Positions 12,292-20,783 of a stretch of 64,000 nucleotides of DNA are shown piece by piece. The translations under genes and the position numbers were made by a program. Numbering within the stretch: position 1 is the first letter of the stretch; every line of letters starts with the position of its first letter. The notes beneath the pieces are model-generated. The model worked only from the letters and a program-made list of their open reading frames with translations. It did no database searches and had not been told where the DNA came from. Source of the DNA: Pseudoxanthomonas sp. JBR18. Lineage in GTDB: Bacteria; Pseudomonadota; Gammaproteobacteria; Xanthomonadales; Xanthomonadaceae. The stretch spans positions 4,223,001 through 4,287,000 of the forward strand of contig NZ_CP116339.1 in NCBI RefSeq assembly GCF_028198165.1, given 5' to 3'.

Positions 12292-12316
12292 CATCACAAG
12301 TGTGATGAAGCACACA
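12292..12316. promoter_or_regulatory. CRP/Clp-like palindromic site
   Basis: Two overlapping inverted repeats occur: CATCACAAGTGTGATG (12292-12307) and TGTGATGAAGCACACA (12301-12316). The second differs from the CRP/Clp consensus TGTGA-N6-TCACA at one position. Clp is the xanthomonad CRP homologue. No gene starts close by, so the target is unknown. Confidence 0.4.
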
Positions 12317-12875
12317 TTTACCATACCCTGGCGCATGCCGCTGCGGCAATGGCTGACCCGGCACGTCACCCGCGCTGACGGTGGAGGCCGAACGTTACCC
12401 ATGTCTCACCGCGATCCCGGCGTCTCCTCCTCCGTCGCGCCGCGGGCGATGCGCGCTTTCCAGGTCCGTCCATGCTGCCCGCGTCCCCCCTTCTTAATGC
12501 GTGTCGTCTGGATCTTGCGCCTGCGCGTCGGACGGCAAGCATCGCCGCGCGCCCGACGACCTGGCGATGCGATCGTGTCCAATGCGGCAACGGGCATCCG
12601 TGCCGACCCCAACGCGTATCACGCGTCACAAGACGATGCGGGCCTCGACCGATGCGCCCCCAACTGCCTGACGACGGGCCACGGGCCAATGCGCAAGGCC
12701 GATCCAGCAGACCAGAACATGGGAAGCGGGCAAACCAGACCTGGACCGGCGCGGTGAGCCTACGCGCGATCACGATGGCCCCACCAGGACCGTAACGCCA
12801 TCACCGCTTCACACGGGCAAGTGCCATCCGCACCCGCCTCCGATGCGGCCAGCCCGTATCCGAGGCTGATGAGAA

Positions 12876-12894
12876 GGTGACACAACGCGTCACC
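12876..12894. promoter_or_regulatory. Inverted repeat upstream of the MHYT-GGDEF-EAL gene
   Basis: GGTGAC-N7-GTCACC forms a perfect 6-bp inverted repeat about 180 bp before the gene at 13071. It could be an operator. This rests on symmetry and position only. Confidence 0.3.
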
Positions 12895-13070
12895 ACGCTG
12901 GCCAAGCGCTCTGGGATGCCTCTTCACAAAAGAGTGTCGCGGCAGGCGCTAGGCAGATGCAGGCGCGGCACCACGCCGCTTTGCAGGGCCAAGGCGCTCC
13001 ATGGCACGCTCCTTGCTGCTTTCTTCGGCGTCCCCCGCCTTTGGACGGCCCCCGGCCGATTCCAACCAAC

Positions 13071-15155
13071 ATGATCGGAACCTACAACCTTCCTCTGGTG
13101 CTGGCGTCCTTCCTGGTCGCCGGCATCGCATCCTATGTGGCGCTGAGCATGACCGAGCGCATCTCCGCCAGCGAGGGCGCCACCGCGCGTTGGTGGTTGG
13201 CCGGCGGTGCCTGTGCGCTGGGATTCGGCGTGTGGTCCATGCATTTCATCGGCATGCTCGCCTTCCGCCTGCCGATCCCGCAGGGCTACGATCTGCTGAT
13301 CACCGGTTACTCCCTGCTGATCGCGGTAAGCGCGTCGGGCTATGCGCTGTGGATGGTCAGCCGCCCCACCCTGCCGATGAGGCAGTTGCTGGGCAGCGGC
13401 CTGATCATGGGTTCAGGCGTGGCCGCGATGCATTACGTCGGCATGGCCGCCATGCACATGGAACCCGGGATCGACTACGACCCATTGTGGTTTTCGCTGT
13501 CCATCGTCATCGCCATCGCCGCCTCGGTCGCGGCGCTGTGGATCTCCTTCGCCCTGCGCAGCGAGCACCGGCACCTGCTGCGCCTGCGCCTGGCCGCGGC
13601 GGTGGTGATGGGCCTGGCGATCGCCGGCATGCACTACACCGGCATGGCCGCCGCACGCTTTCCGGCCGGAAGCATCTGCGGCGCAGCCCTGGGCCGTGGC
13701 GTGTCCCCGCAATGGCTGGCCGCGCTGGTCGGCAGCTCCACCTTCGGCATCCTCGGCATCGCCCTGGTCATCTCGGTGCTGGACCGACGTCTGCAGGAGC
13801 GCACCGTGCTGCTGGCCACCTCGCTGGACAAGGCCAACCAGGAGCTCACCCACCTGGCCATGCACGACGGACTGACCCGCCTGCCCAACCGGGTGCTGCT
13901 GGAAGACCGTCTCACCCAGGCCATCGAGAACGCGCGCCGCGGCCAGCGTCGCTTTGCGGTGATGTTCATCGACCTGGACGGGTTCAAGGTCATCAACGAC
14001 GCCTACGGCCACCAGGTCGGCGACCGGCTGCTGCTGCAGCTGGCCTCCAACCTGGTCGAAAGCCTGCGCGCTGAAGACACCGTCGCACGCCTGGGCGGAG
14101 ACGAGTTCGTCGTGCTCACCGAGATCGAAGCACCGGAGGACGCGGCCACCATCGCCCACAAGCTGATGGAACTGGCGACCCTGCCGATGGAGGTGGACAA
14201 GACCGAAGTCGCGGTCTCGGCCAGCATCGGCGTGGCGATCTACCCTGAAGACGGCCGTCGCGCGCAGGACCTGCTAGCCAACGCCGATGCCGCCATGTAC
14301 GCGGTCAAGGAACGCGGCCGCAACGGCTACCAGCTGTTCGAGCCGGCCATGAACCGGGGCGCGCACGAGCGCATCGCCCTGACCCAGGACCTGCGCCGCG
14401 CGATCGGGCGCGGCGAGCTGTTCCTGGACTATCAGCCCAAGGTCCAGGCCCCGGCTGGCCCGGTGATGGGCGTCGAGGCGCTGGTGCGTTGGCGCCACCC
14501 GGCGCGCGGCCTGATCATGCCCAACGACTTCATTCCGCTGGCCGAACGCAGCGGCCTGATCATCGAGCTGGGGCGCTGGGTCCTGGACGAGGCCTGTCGA
14601 CAGATGTCGGAGTGGCGCGCCGAGGGGTATGCGCTGGGCAGCGTGTCGGTGAACCTGTCGCCTACGCAGTTCCGCTCCGACCTGCTCTACCACGACGTCA
14701 AGGCTACGCTGGCCCGCCACGCGCTGCCCGCCGCGTCCCTGGTGCTGGAGATCACCGAGTCGATGGCCATGCATGACCCGCAGACCAGCCTGGAGATCCT
14801 GCGCAAACTTTCCGACCTTGGCGTGAGCATCTCCATCGATGACTTCGGCACCGGCTACTCCAGCCTGATGTATCTGAAGAAGCTGCCGGCCAGTGAACTC
14901 AAGATCGACCGTGGCTTCGTGCGCGACCTGATACCTGGCAGCGACGACGAAGCCATCGTCTCGGCCATCGTCGCGCTGGGCCGTACCCTGGGCCTGCAGG
15001 TGATCGCCGAGGGCGTGGAAACCGCCGAACAGCAGGCGCTGCTGACCCAGTTGGGCTGCACCTCGCTGCAAGGCTATCTGCTGGGTCGCCCGGGCCAGCC
15101 GGGCATCGTGCGTACTGGCTTCGAAAGACAAACGGTCCAACTGCGTCGCGGTTGA
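13071..15155 (+). CDS. MHYT-GGDEF-EAL cyclic-di-GMP turnover protein
   Basis: This 694-residue inner-membrane protein begins with a seven-helix MHYT sensor domain. It shows MHFIGM, MHYVGM and MHYTGM, thought to bind copper and sense gases or redox state. A GGDEF domain follows with RLGGDEF and an intact RxxD inhibitory site (RAED). A C-terminal EAL phosphodiesterase domain has EALVRW, NLSPTQF, EITES, DDFGTGYSS, KIDRGFV and EGVET. Both catalytic domains look competent, so the balance must be regulated. The architecture matches Pseudomonas MucR-type proteins. The ATG at 13071 is taken because the first membrane helix begins there. No clear ribosome binding site precedes it, and an in-frame ATG at 12957 would add 38 unlikely residues. 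Confidence 0.92.
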   Translation: MIGTYNLPLVLASFLVAGIASYVALSMTERISASEGATARWWLAGGACALGFGVWSMHFIGMLAFRLPIPQGYDLLITGYSLLIAVSASGYALWMVSRPTLPMRQLLGSGLIMGSGVAAMHYVGMAAMHMEPGIDYDPLWFSLSIVIAIAASVAALWISFALRSEHRHLLRLRLAAAVVMGLAIAGMHYTGMAAARFPAGSICGAALGRGVSPQWLAALVGSSTFGILGIALVISVLDRRLQERTVLLATSLDKANQELTHLAMHDGLTRLPNRVLLEDRLTQAIENARRGQRRFAVMFIDLDGFKVINDAYGHQVGDRLLLQLASNLVESLRAEDTVARLGGDEFVVLTEIEAPEDAATIAHKLMELATLPMEVDKTEVAVSASIGVAIYPEDGRRAQDLLANADAAMYAVKERGRNGYQLFEPAMNRGAHERIALTQDLRRAIGRGELFLDYQPKVQAPAGPVMGVEALVRWRHPARGLIMPNDFIPLAERSGLIIELGRWVLDEACRQMSEWRAEGYALGSVSVNLSPTQFRSDLLYHDVKATLARHALPAASLVLEITESMAMHDPQTSLEILRKLSDLGVSISIDDFGTGYSSLMYLKKLPASELKIDRGFVRDLIPGSDDEAIVSAIVALGRTLGLQVIAEGVETAEQQALLTQLGCTSLQGYLLGRPGQPGIVRTGFERQTVQLRRG

Positions 15156-15473
15156 GCCCCGCAGGGCTCGCCATGTGCCGACGGAGGGTCGGACCATGGC
15201 TGCGCACCATGGAAGGTGGCGCGCGAGCGGCATGGCGAATGCATCGGTGGCGTGAAGCGCGAGCGGCAACGGCGTCCGGTCTTATGCCAATGCCGCAGCC
15301 GGCTCGTGAACTGCCGGTGCAACGCCAAGCGGCATGACGACCTCGTCACGCCCCGCGAAACCGAAACCGACACGATGCGTGAAGACCGTCGCGCGAAAGC
15401 TCGACGAACCATTGACGCCCGCGCTCCCAGCATCGGGGGTCCTGCCTTCATCATCCCCCGGAGTTCCTACCCC
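15156..15473. other. Intergenic leader before the catalase gene
   Basis: This ~320-bp stretch contains no recognised gene. An open frame continues upstream of the catalase start, but that part shows no catalase similarity. No obvious OxyR site or terminator was recognised. Confidence 0.4.
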
Positions 15474-17558
15474 ATGGCCGATCGCAAGCAAGCCTCCAAG
15501 CCCGCCGCCCCGCCCTCCAACGATCAAGCCGGCCAGGGTGGCGAGCTCCACCAGCCCGCGGGCGGCACGCATCCGGCATTGACCACCAACCAGGGCATTC
15601 CGGTCAGCGACAACCAGAATTCCCTGCGCGCCGGCCCCAAGGGACCGACGCTGCTGGAAGACTTCGTTCTGCGCGAGAAGATCACCCACTTCGACCACGA
15701 GCGCATTCCCGAGCGCATCGTGCATGCACGCGGCACCGCGGTGCATGGCTATTTCCAGCTGACCAAGTCGCTGTCCAAGTACACCACCGCCAAGATCCTG
15801 ACCGAGGTCGGCGAGAAGACCCCGGTCTTCACCCGCTTCTCGACGGTGGCCGGCGGCGCCGGTTCGGTCGATACCCCGCGCGACGTGCGCGGCTTTGCGG
15901 TGAAGTTCTATACCAAGGAGGGTAACTGGGACCTGGTGGGCAACAACATCCCGGTGTTCTTCATCCAGGACGCGATCAAGTTCCCCGACCTGATCCACGC
16001 AGTGAAGATGGAGCCGGACCGTGGGTTCCCACAGTCGGCCACCGCACACGACACCTTCTGGGACTACATGTCGCTCACCCCCGAGGCCATGCACATGGTG
16101 ATGTGGGCGATGAGCGACCGCACCCTCCCGCGCTCACTGCGCATGATCGAGGGGTTCGGCATCCACACCTTCCGCCTGCTCGACGCACAGGGCAAGAGCA
16201 CCTTCGTCAAATTCCATTGGCGGCCCAAGCTGGGGCTGCAGTCGCATGTGTGGGACGAGGCGGTGAAGGTCGCCGGCGCGGACCCGGATTTCCTGCGCCG
16301 CGACATGTTCGAGGCCATCAGCGCTGGCGACTTCCCCGAGTGGGAGCTGGGCGTGCAGCTGTTTACCGAAGAGCAGGCCGAGCAGTTCCCGTTCGACCAC
16401 CTGGACTCCACCAAGATCATCCCCGAGGAAACCATCCCGCTGCAGATCATCGGCAAGATGGTCCTGGACCGCTGGCCGGACAACTTCTTTGCCGAAACCG
16501 AGCAGGTCGCCTACTGCCCGGCCAACATCGTGCCCGGCATCGACTTCTCCAACGACCCGCTGCTGCAGGGCCGGTTGTTCTCCTACCTGGATACGCAGCT
16601 CTCGCGCCTGGGCTCGCCCAACTTTCACCAGATCCCGGTCAACGCGCCCAAGTGTCCGTTCCACAACAATCAGCGCGATGGCCACATGCAGATGGGCACG
16701 CCCAAGGGCCGCGTCGCCTACGAGCCGTCCTCGCTGCAGGACGACAGCCCGCGCGAGACGCCGGCTGGCTTCACCAGCCACGCCACGGTGGATGATGGCG
16801 CCAAGGGTCGCGTGCGTGCTGAAAGCTTTGCCGACCACTACAGCCAGGCGCGCCTGTTCTATCGCAGCCAGACCAAGCCCGAACAGGCGCATATGGCCTC
16901 TGCCCTGGTCTTCGAGCTGTCCAAGGTCGAGACCCCGCATGTGCGCGCGGCGATCGTGGGCCACCTGCGCCACATCGATGCCGATCTGGCCCAGCGCGTG
17001 GCCGATGGCCTGGGCATGGACACGCTGCCTGAAGCGCCCAGCACCACCACCGAGGTTGTGGACATGGCGCCGTCACCGGCGATCCAGCTCATCGGCAAGA
17101 TGAAGGACACCCTCAAGGGACGCAGTGTCGGCATCCTGGTCGACGATGGCTCGGACGCGGCCACGGTCAAGGCGCTGTCCAAGGCGATCGAGGACGCCGG
17201 TGCCATGGCCAAGCTGGTGGCGCCCAAGCTGGGCGTGAAGCTGTCCGATGGCAAGAAGCTCACCGCCTTTGGCCAGCTGGCGGGCACGCCGTCCTTCATG
17301 TTCGACGCGGTGGCCATCGTGCTCACCCCCGAGGCCGGCAAGAAGGCGTCCAAGGACAGTGCGGCGATCGACTTTGCCAGCAATGCCTGGGCGCACCTGA
17401 AGGCCATCGCCAGCGACGCCGGCGCCGCGCCGCTGCTCAAGGCCGCCAACGTCGGCAAGGACGCTGGCATCATCGATGCGTCCGATGCCAAGGCCTTCAT
17501 CGCTGCGGCCAAGACCCGGCAGTGGGCGCGCGAACCCAAGCTGCGCATGCTGGCCTGA
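15474..17558 (+). CDS. katE: Large-subunit heme catalase (HPII type)
   Basis: This 694-residue clade-2 catalase converts hydrogen peroxide to water and oxygen in the cytoplasm. The catalytic His lies in [11 protein letters not shown], the Asn in [10 protein letters not shown], and the proximal heme-ligand Tyr in [14 protein letters not shown]. Residues ~530-694 form the flavodoxin/DJ-1-like C-terminal domain found only in large-subunit catalases ([15 protein letters not shown]). The start at MADRKQ is preceded by GGAG and is where family similarity begins. A strong hairpin at 17591-17621 follows. Large-subunit catalases are often stationary-phase or stress induced, though no such signal is visible here. 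Confidence 0.95.
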   Translation: MADRKQASKPAAPPSNDQAGQGGELHQPAGGTHPALTTNQGIPVSDNQNSLRAGPKGPTLLEDFVLREKITHFDHERIPERIVHARGTAVHGYFQLTKSLSKYTTAKILTEVGEKTPVFTRFSTVAGGAGSVDTPRDVRGFAVKFYTKEGNWDLVGNNIPVFFIQDAIKFPDLIHAVKMEPDRGFPQSATAHDTFWDYMSLTPEAMHMVMWAMSDRTLPRSLRMIEGFGIHTFRLLDAQGKSTFVKFHWRPKLGLQSHVWDEAVKVAGADPDFLRRDMFEAISAGDFPEWELGVQLFTEEQAEQFPFDHLDSTKIIPEETIPLQIIGKMVLDRWPDNFFAETEQVAYCPANIVPGIDFSNDPLLQGRLFSYLDTQLSRLGSPNFHQIPVNAPKCPFHNNQRDGHMQMGTPKGRVAYEPSSLQDDSPRETPAGFTSHATVDDGAKGRVRAESFADHYSQARLFYRSQTKPEQAHMASALVFELSKVETPHVRAAIVGHLRHIDADLAQRVADGLGMDTLPEAPSTTTEVVDMAPSPAIQLIGKMKDTLKGRSVGILVDDGSDAATVKALSKAIEDAGAMAKLVAPKLGVKLSDGKKLTAFGQLAGTPSFMFDAVAIVLTPEAGKKASKDSAAIDFASNAWAHLKAIASDAGAAPLLKAANVGKDAGIIDASDAKAFIAAAKTRQWAREPKLRMLA

Positions 17559-17590
17559 GCCAGCGCAACGGGTCTTCCGTCAGCAAACAC

Positions 17591-17621
17591 AGGCAGGCCG
17601 CCCTCTCCGGGCGGCCTGCCT
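17591..17621. terminator. Hairpin terminator between katE and the sensor kinase
   Basis: A perfect 13-bp stem AGGCAGGCCGCCC with a five-base loop is followed by GCTCTT. It lies between convergent genes and probably serves both. Confidence 0.75.
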
Positions 17622-17633
17622 GCTCTTAGAGGT

Positions 17634-19460
17634 TCAGCGGCGCAGCGCCATGACCACGTCCAAGGCCTCGCGCAGCTTGGCCGCGGTGACCGGCTTGACC
17701 AGGTGATGGTCGAAGCCCGCGGCCCGGGTTTTCTCGCGATCTTCCTCCGCTCCCCAGCCGGTCAGGGCGACGATGCGCAGGTCCTGTCCATCGGGGCGCT
17801 GGCGCAGGCGCCGACAGACCTCGTGCCCATCCAGTCCCGGCATCCCGATGTCGGTAAACACCACGGCCGGATGCCCGGCCGCGACTGCGTCCAGGCCTGC
17901 CAGGCCTTCGTAGCAGGTCACCACCTGATGTCCCAGCGCCTGCAGCACCATGGAGATCGAGTCGGCCGCGTCGCGGTTGTCATCGATGACCACCAGCGTC
18001 AGCACGCTGGGGGCCGCCTTGGCCTGGGCATCGGCGGACGGCAGCGGCGTCCCGCTCGCGGCGTCGAGCGGGAGCTGGATGGTGAAGCAGCTTCCCTTCC
18101 CCAGCCCATCGCTATGGGCTTCGATGTGTCCCTGGTGCATCTCCACCAGTTCACGGGCCAAGGCCATGCCAACGCCCAGTCCGCCCAGGGTCGCGTCCCG
18201 ACCGTTGTCGGCCTGCGCGAACAGCTCGAAGATCGTCTCCAGTTGGCTGGCTTCCATCCCTAGCCCCTGGTCGCGCACACGCAGGTGCGCCTTGTCCTTG
18301 TGTTCCAACAGCGAGAGCCAGACACGTCCGCCTTCGGAACTGAACTTGACCGCATTGGCCAGCAGGTTGCCCAGCACCTGGGCCAGGCGTGTGGGATCGA
18401 TCCTGACCCACACCGGGCCGTCGGGCAGCACGCATTCCAAGGTGAGCCCGTGCTGAAGGTAATGCGGGCGGAAGGCTTCGGCCACTTCGCGGACCAACTG
18501 CACCAGATCGCGCCGCTCCAGGCGCAGGATGACTTTGCCCAGGGTGATGCGGTTGATGTCCAGCAGGTCGTCGAGCAGCTCCGTCATCTGCGCGATCTGG
18601 CGCTCCATCATGGGCGTGGCCGGATGACTGGATACGCCATGGCTACCGAGTTTCATGGCTTGCAAGCCACTGGTGATGGTCGCCATGGGATTGCGCAGTT
18701 CATGGGCCAACATGGCGATGAACTCGGTCTTGCGCCGTCCTTCCTCGCGCAGCGCGTCCTCGGCCCGCTTGCGCTGGGTGATGTCGCTGAACAACACGCC
18801 GACCTGACCACAGCCTGGCGCACCGACCGGAAAGGCATGGACGTCGTAGTAAAAGCCCAGCGCCGACGCCCCATGCTCGAACCGCTCTGGCACACCAAGG
18901 CGTGCGATCCGCCCGTAGGTTTCGAACCAGTGCGCCTCATGCGCCGGCGCGATTTCGCGCATGCGCCGACCAACCGCATCGACGATGCCGGTCACGCCCT
19001 CGAAAGCGGCATTGACCTCCAGGAAGCGATAATCGACCGCCTGGTCCTGCGCGTCGAACAACACCTCGATGATGCAGAAGCCCGACTCGATCGAATCCAG
19101 CAGTTGCCGGTACTTGTCGGCGGACTGCTGCGCACGCTGGTCGTGCATGGCACGGCCGCTCACGTCATCGAGCACGCCAAGCAAGCGCATCGCGCGTCCC
19201 TGGGCGTCACGTTCGATCACCTGGACACGGTCGCGCAGCCGACGCGCCTGCCCGTTCGCAGCGCTTACCCGATATTCGATGTCCAGGGGCTGCCCCGTCC
19301 GCAGCATGCACTCGTATTCGGCACGGGCGCCGTCCACATCGTCGGGCAGCACCGCATGCCACCAGTCAGAGGGGCCAGCTGGGTCGAGGCCAAGCAACTC
19401 GTACAGATGCCCGGGCGCAGTCCGCGGAATCGCATGCGCGGCACTGGCCTCATACAGCAT
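17634..19460 (-). CDS. Soluble hybrid sensor histidine kinase (PAS-PAS-HisKA-HATPase-REC)
   Basis: This 608-residue protein has two PAS-like sensory segments (about 10-105 and 115-235, the second ending VGVLFSDITQRKRAE). A HisKA domain with LAHELRNPM follows. The ATP-binding domain has NLLANAVKFSSEGG, DQGLGMEASQLETIFELF and GLGVGMALARELV. The C-terminal receiver has acceptor Asp in VFTDIGMPGLDG and conserved Lys in HHLVKPV. No membrane segment is seen, so it is probably cytosolic. The partner regulator is not in the window. The start is uncertain because the ribosome binding site is weak; a longer N-terminus is possible. Confidence 0.88.
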   Translation of the reverse strand: MLYEASAAHAIPRTAPGHLYELLGLDPAGPSDWWHAVLPDDVDGARAEYECMLRTGQPLDIEYRVSAANGQARRLRDRVQVIERDAQGRAMRLLGVLDDVSGRAMHDQRAQQSADKYRQLLDSIESGFCIIEVLFDAQDQAVDYRFLEVNAAFEGVTGIVDAVGRRMREIAPAHEAHWFETYGRIARLGVPERFEHGASALGFYYDVHAFPVGAPGCGQVGVLFSDITQRKRAEDALREEGRRKTEFIAMLAHELRNPMATITSGLQAMKLGSHGVSSHPATPMMERQIAQMTELLDDLLDINRITLGKVILRLERRDLVQLVREVAEAFRPHYLQHGLTLECVLPDGPVWVRIDPTRLAQVLGNLLANAVKFSSEGGRVWLSLLEHKDKAHLRVRDQGLGMEASQLETIFELFAQADNGRDATLGGLGVGMALARELVEMHQGHIEAHSDGLGKGSCFTIQLPLDAASGTPLPSADAQAKAAPSVLTLVVIDDNRDAADSISMVLQALGHQVVTCYEGLAGLDAVAAGHPAVVFTDIGMPGLDGHEVCRRLRQRPDGQDLRIVALTGWGAEEDREKTRAAGFDHHLVKPVTAAKLREALDVVMALRR

Positions 19461-19638
19461 CCCCGTAGGGCGTCGCGCATCGAACGGTGGCGCAAGCGCC
19501 GTCGACGCTTGAGTGGTACGGATGGAAGCCAGTGTCGTGGTCCTGCCTGCAGGTCGTGCCCGTTCGCGGGAGGGTAGCGACCTTCACGCTGAGACAACGT
19601 GAACGACACGTGCTCCTATCAAGGCACTTGCCCCCGCC

Positions 19639-19887
19639 TCACTTCGAGGGCGTCGTCGGGCTCGGCGCGGGGTCAGGTGCGTCGGAACGCGAAGGATCCG
19701 GCGCATGGCCGCGCGGCACATGCGGCATCCCCTCGCGCGAGGCCGGTTGCGACTGCGGGTCGTTGCGCTCGTCGTTGGTGCGTTTGCCAGGCTGCTCCCC
19801 GCGCTCCAGTGGCCCTGGCATCCGCGCTTGCTCAACTGCGTTGGTCGGGCGGCTCGGGTCCTGGCTTTGGTCGATGTTGTCTTTCAT
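19639..19887 (-). CDS. Small hydrophilic protein of unknown function
   Basis: This 82-residue protein is rich in Pro, Asp, Glu, Gln and Arg and has no hydrophobic segment (it begins MKDNIDQSQDPSRP). It is probably disordered. The start at 19887 is well supported by GGAG seven bases upstream on the minus strand. It lies 76 bp downstream of the histone-like gene on the same strand, so they may be co-transcribed. No family is recognised. Similar short, charged, Gln/Pro-rich proteins in other bacteria are often stress-related, but that is not claimed here. Confidence 0.55.
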   Translation of the reverse strand: MKDNIDQSQDPSRPTNAVEQARMPGPLERGEQPGKRTNDERNDPQSQPASREGMPHVPRGHAPDPSRSDAPDPAPSPTTPSK

Positions 19888-19963
19888 ATGGATCTCCATA
19901 AAGAATCGAATGAGACACAGTTGGCAGGTGATACGCCGAGGTAGACCACAGACGCGAGCGGCA

Positions 19964-20482
19964 TCAGGCGGCATTGCGTTTGCGGGTACGCGCGGCTTTC
20001 TTGGCGGCAGCCTTGCGAACCGCTGGCCCCTTGGTCCTGGCCGCCTGCTTGGCGGCCGCAGAACGACTGGCCTGGGTCCGCTTGCTCGCGGCCTTCTTTG
20101 CCTGACGCGAGAGGGCCTGTTTGCTCGCAACCTTCTTGGCCGACGACGAGGATTTGGCCGCCGTCTTCAGCGCTTTCTTGGCGCCCTTGGATCTGGCCGG
20201 TGAGGCGCGCTTACCGGCCTTGCCCGATTTCGCGGCCTTGGTGTCCTGTGCGGCCTTGCGCTTGACGGACTTGGAGGCCGTCTTTGACGGCTTGACCTTG
20301 ACCCCGTCACGGCGCGCCTTGGACAGGCCGATGGCGATGGCCTGCTGGGTGCTCTTCGCACCGTGCTTGCCCTCTCTAAGATGATCGATTTCCTCGCGGA
20401 CGTATTCGCCCGCCTGGGTCGCTGGAGACTTGCCCTCGCGTCGATCCTGCGCGGCGGCCTTACGTGTGCGTTGTTCGGGCAT
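19964..20482 (-). CDS. Histone-H1-like Lys/Ala-rich DNA-binding protein (DUF6496-type N-terminus)
   Basis: This 172-residue protein has a short N-terminal domain (residues 1-62, with EQRTRKAAAQDRREGKSPATQ and REEIDHLREGKHG) resembling DUF6496. The long tail consists mainly of Lys, Ala, Ser and Arg, with repeated AAK/KAA/SKR motifs like eukaryotic H1. It is expected to bind DNA non-specifically and compact the nucleoid. The start is supported by GAGGA six bases upstream. The low-complexity tail can vary in length between strains. Placement next to the small charged protein suggests a stress or stationary-phase pair, which is inference. Confidence 0.75.
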   Translation of the reverse strand: MPEQRTRKAAAQDRREGKSPATQAGEYVREEIDHLREGKHGAKSTQQAIAIGLSKARRDGVKVKPSKTASKSVKRKAAQDTKAAKSGKAGKRASPARSKGAKKALKTAAKSSSSAKKVASKQALSRQAKKAASKRTQASRSAAAKQAARTKGPAVRKAAAKKAARTRKRNAA

Positions 20483-20668
20483 ATCGGTCCTCGTGCACGA
20501 AGTGGCGATACCAAGACATCATGCGTCGTGGCCCGGTGAGCCGAAGGTGGAGTCCATACGATTCAATGCACACGGCTGACTAACATGCAGCCAAGCCATC
20601 GCCGACCCACATGCGCGGACACCCGCCCGCTTTCCGGGTCGGCGCCTCTCGCCGCCGCCAAAGCTTGG

Positions 20669-20682
20669 CTAAATCGTTTTAG
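20669..20682. promoter_or_regulatory. LacI-family-type operator upstream of the GH92 gene
   Basis: CTAAATCGTTTTAG is a 14-bp near-perfect palindrome centred on CG, typical of LacI-family operators, about 100 bp before the mannosidase start. A related half-conserved site, TGTAACGTTTTAG (about 20827-20839), lies inside the start of the gene. The regulator is not in the window. Confidence 0.5.
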
Positions 20683-20783
20683 GTTCAGGTCTCATCCCTC
20701 GCGGCGCCTTGAACGCAGGGCTGCATGACGCGATCCAACCGTGCTAGCGTTCATTTCTCGATCACGCTTTCCGGGAATGGGCC

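Larger units (their letters stand above)
11854..13070. other. 1.2-kb region without a recognisable gene
   Basis: Open frames exist on both strands but have no recognisable domain and appear to be by-products of high GC. Two palindromic sites stand out (12292-12316 and 12876-12894, listed separately). No tRNA or rRNA is seen. A small RNA or an unrecognised small gene cannot be excluded. Confidence 0.5.
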
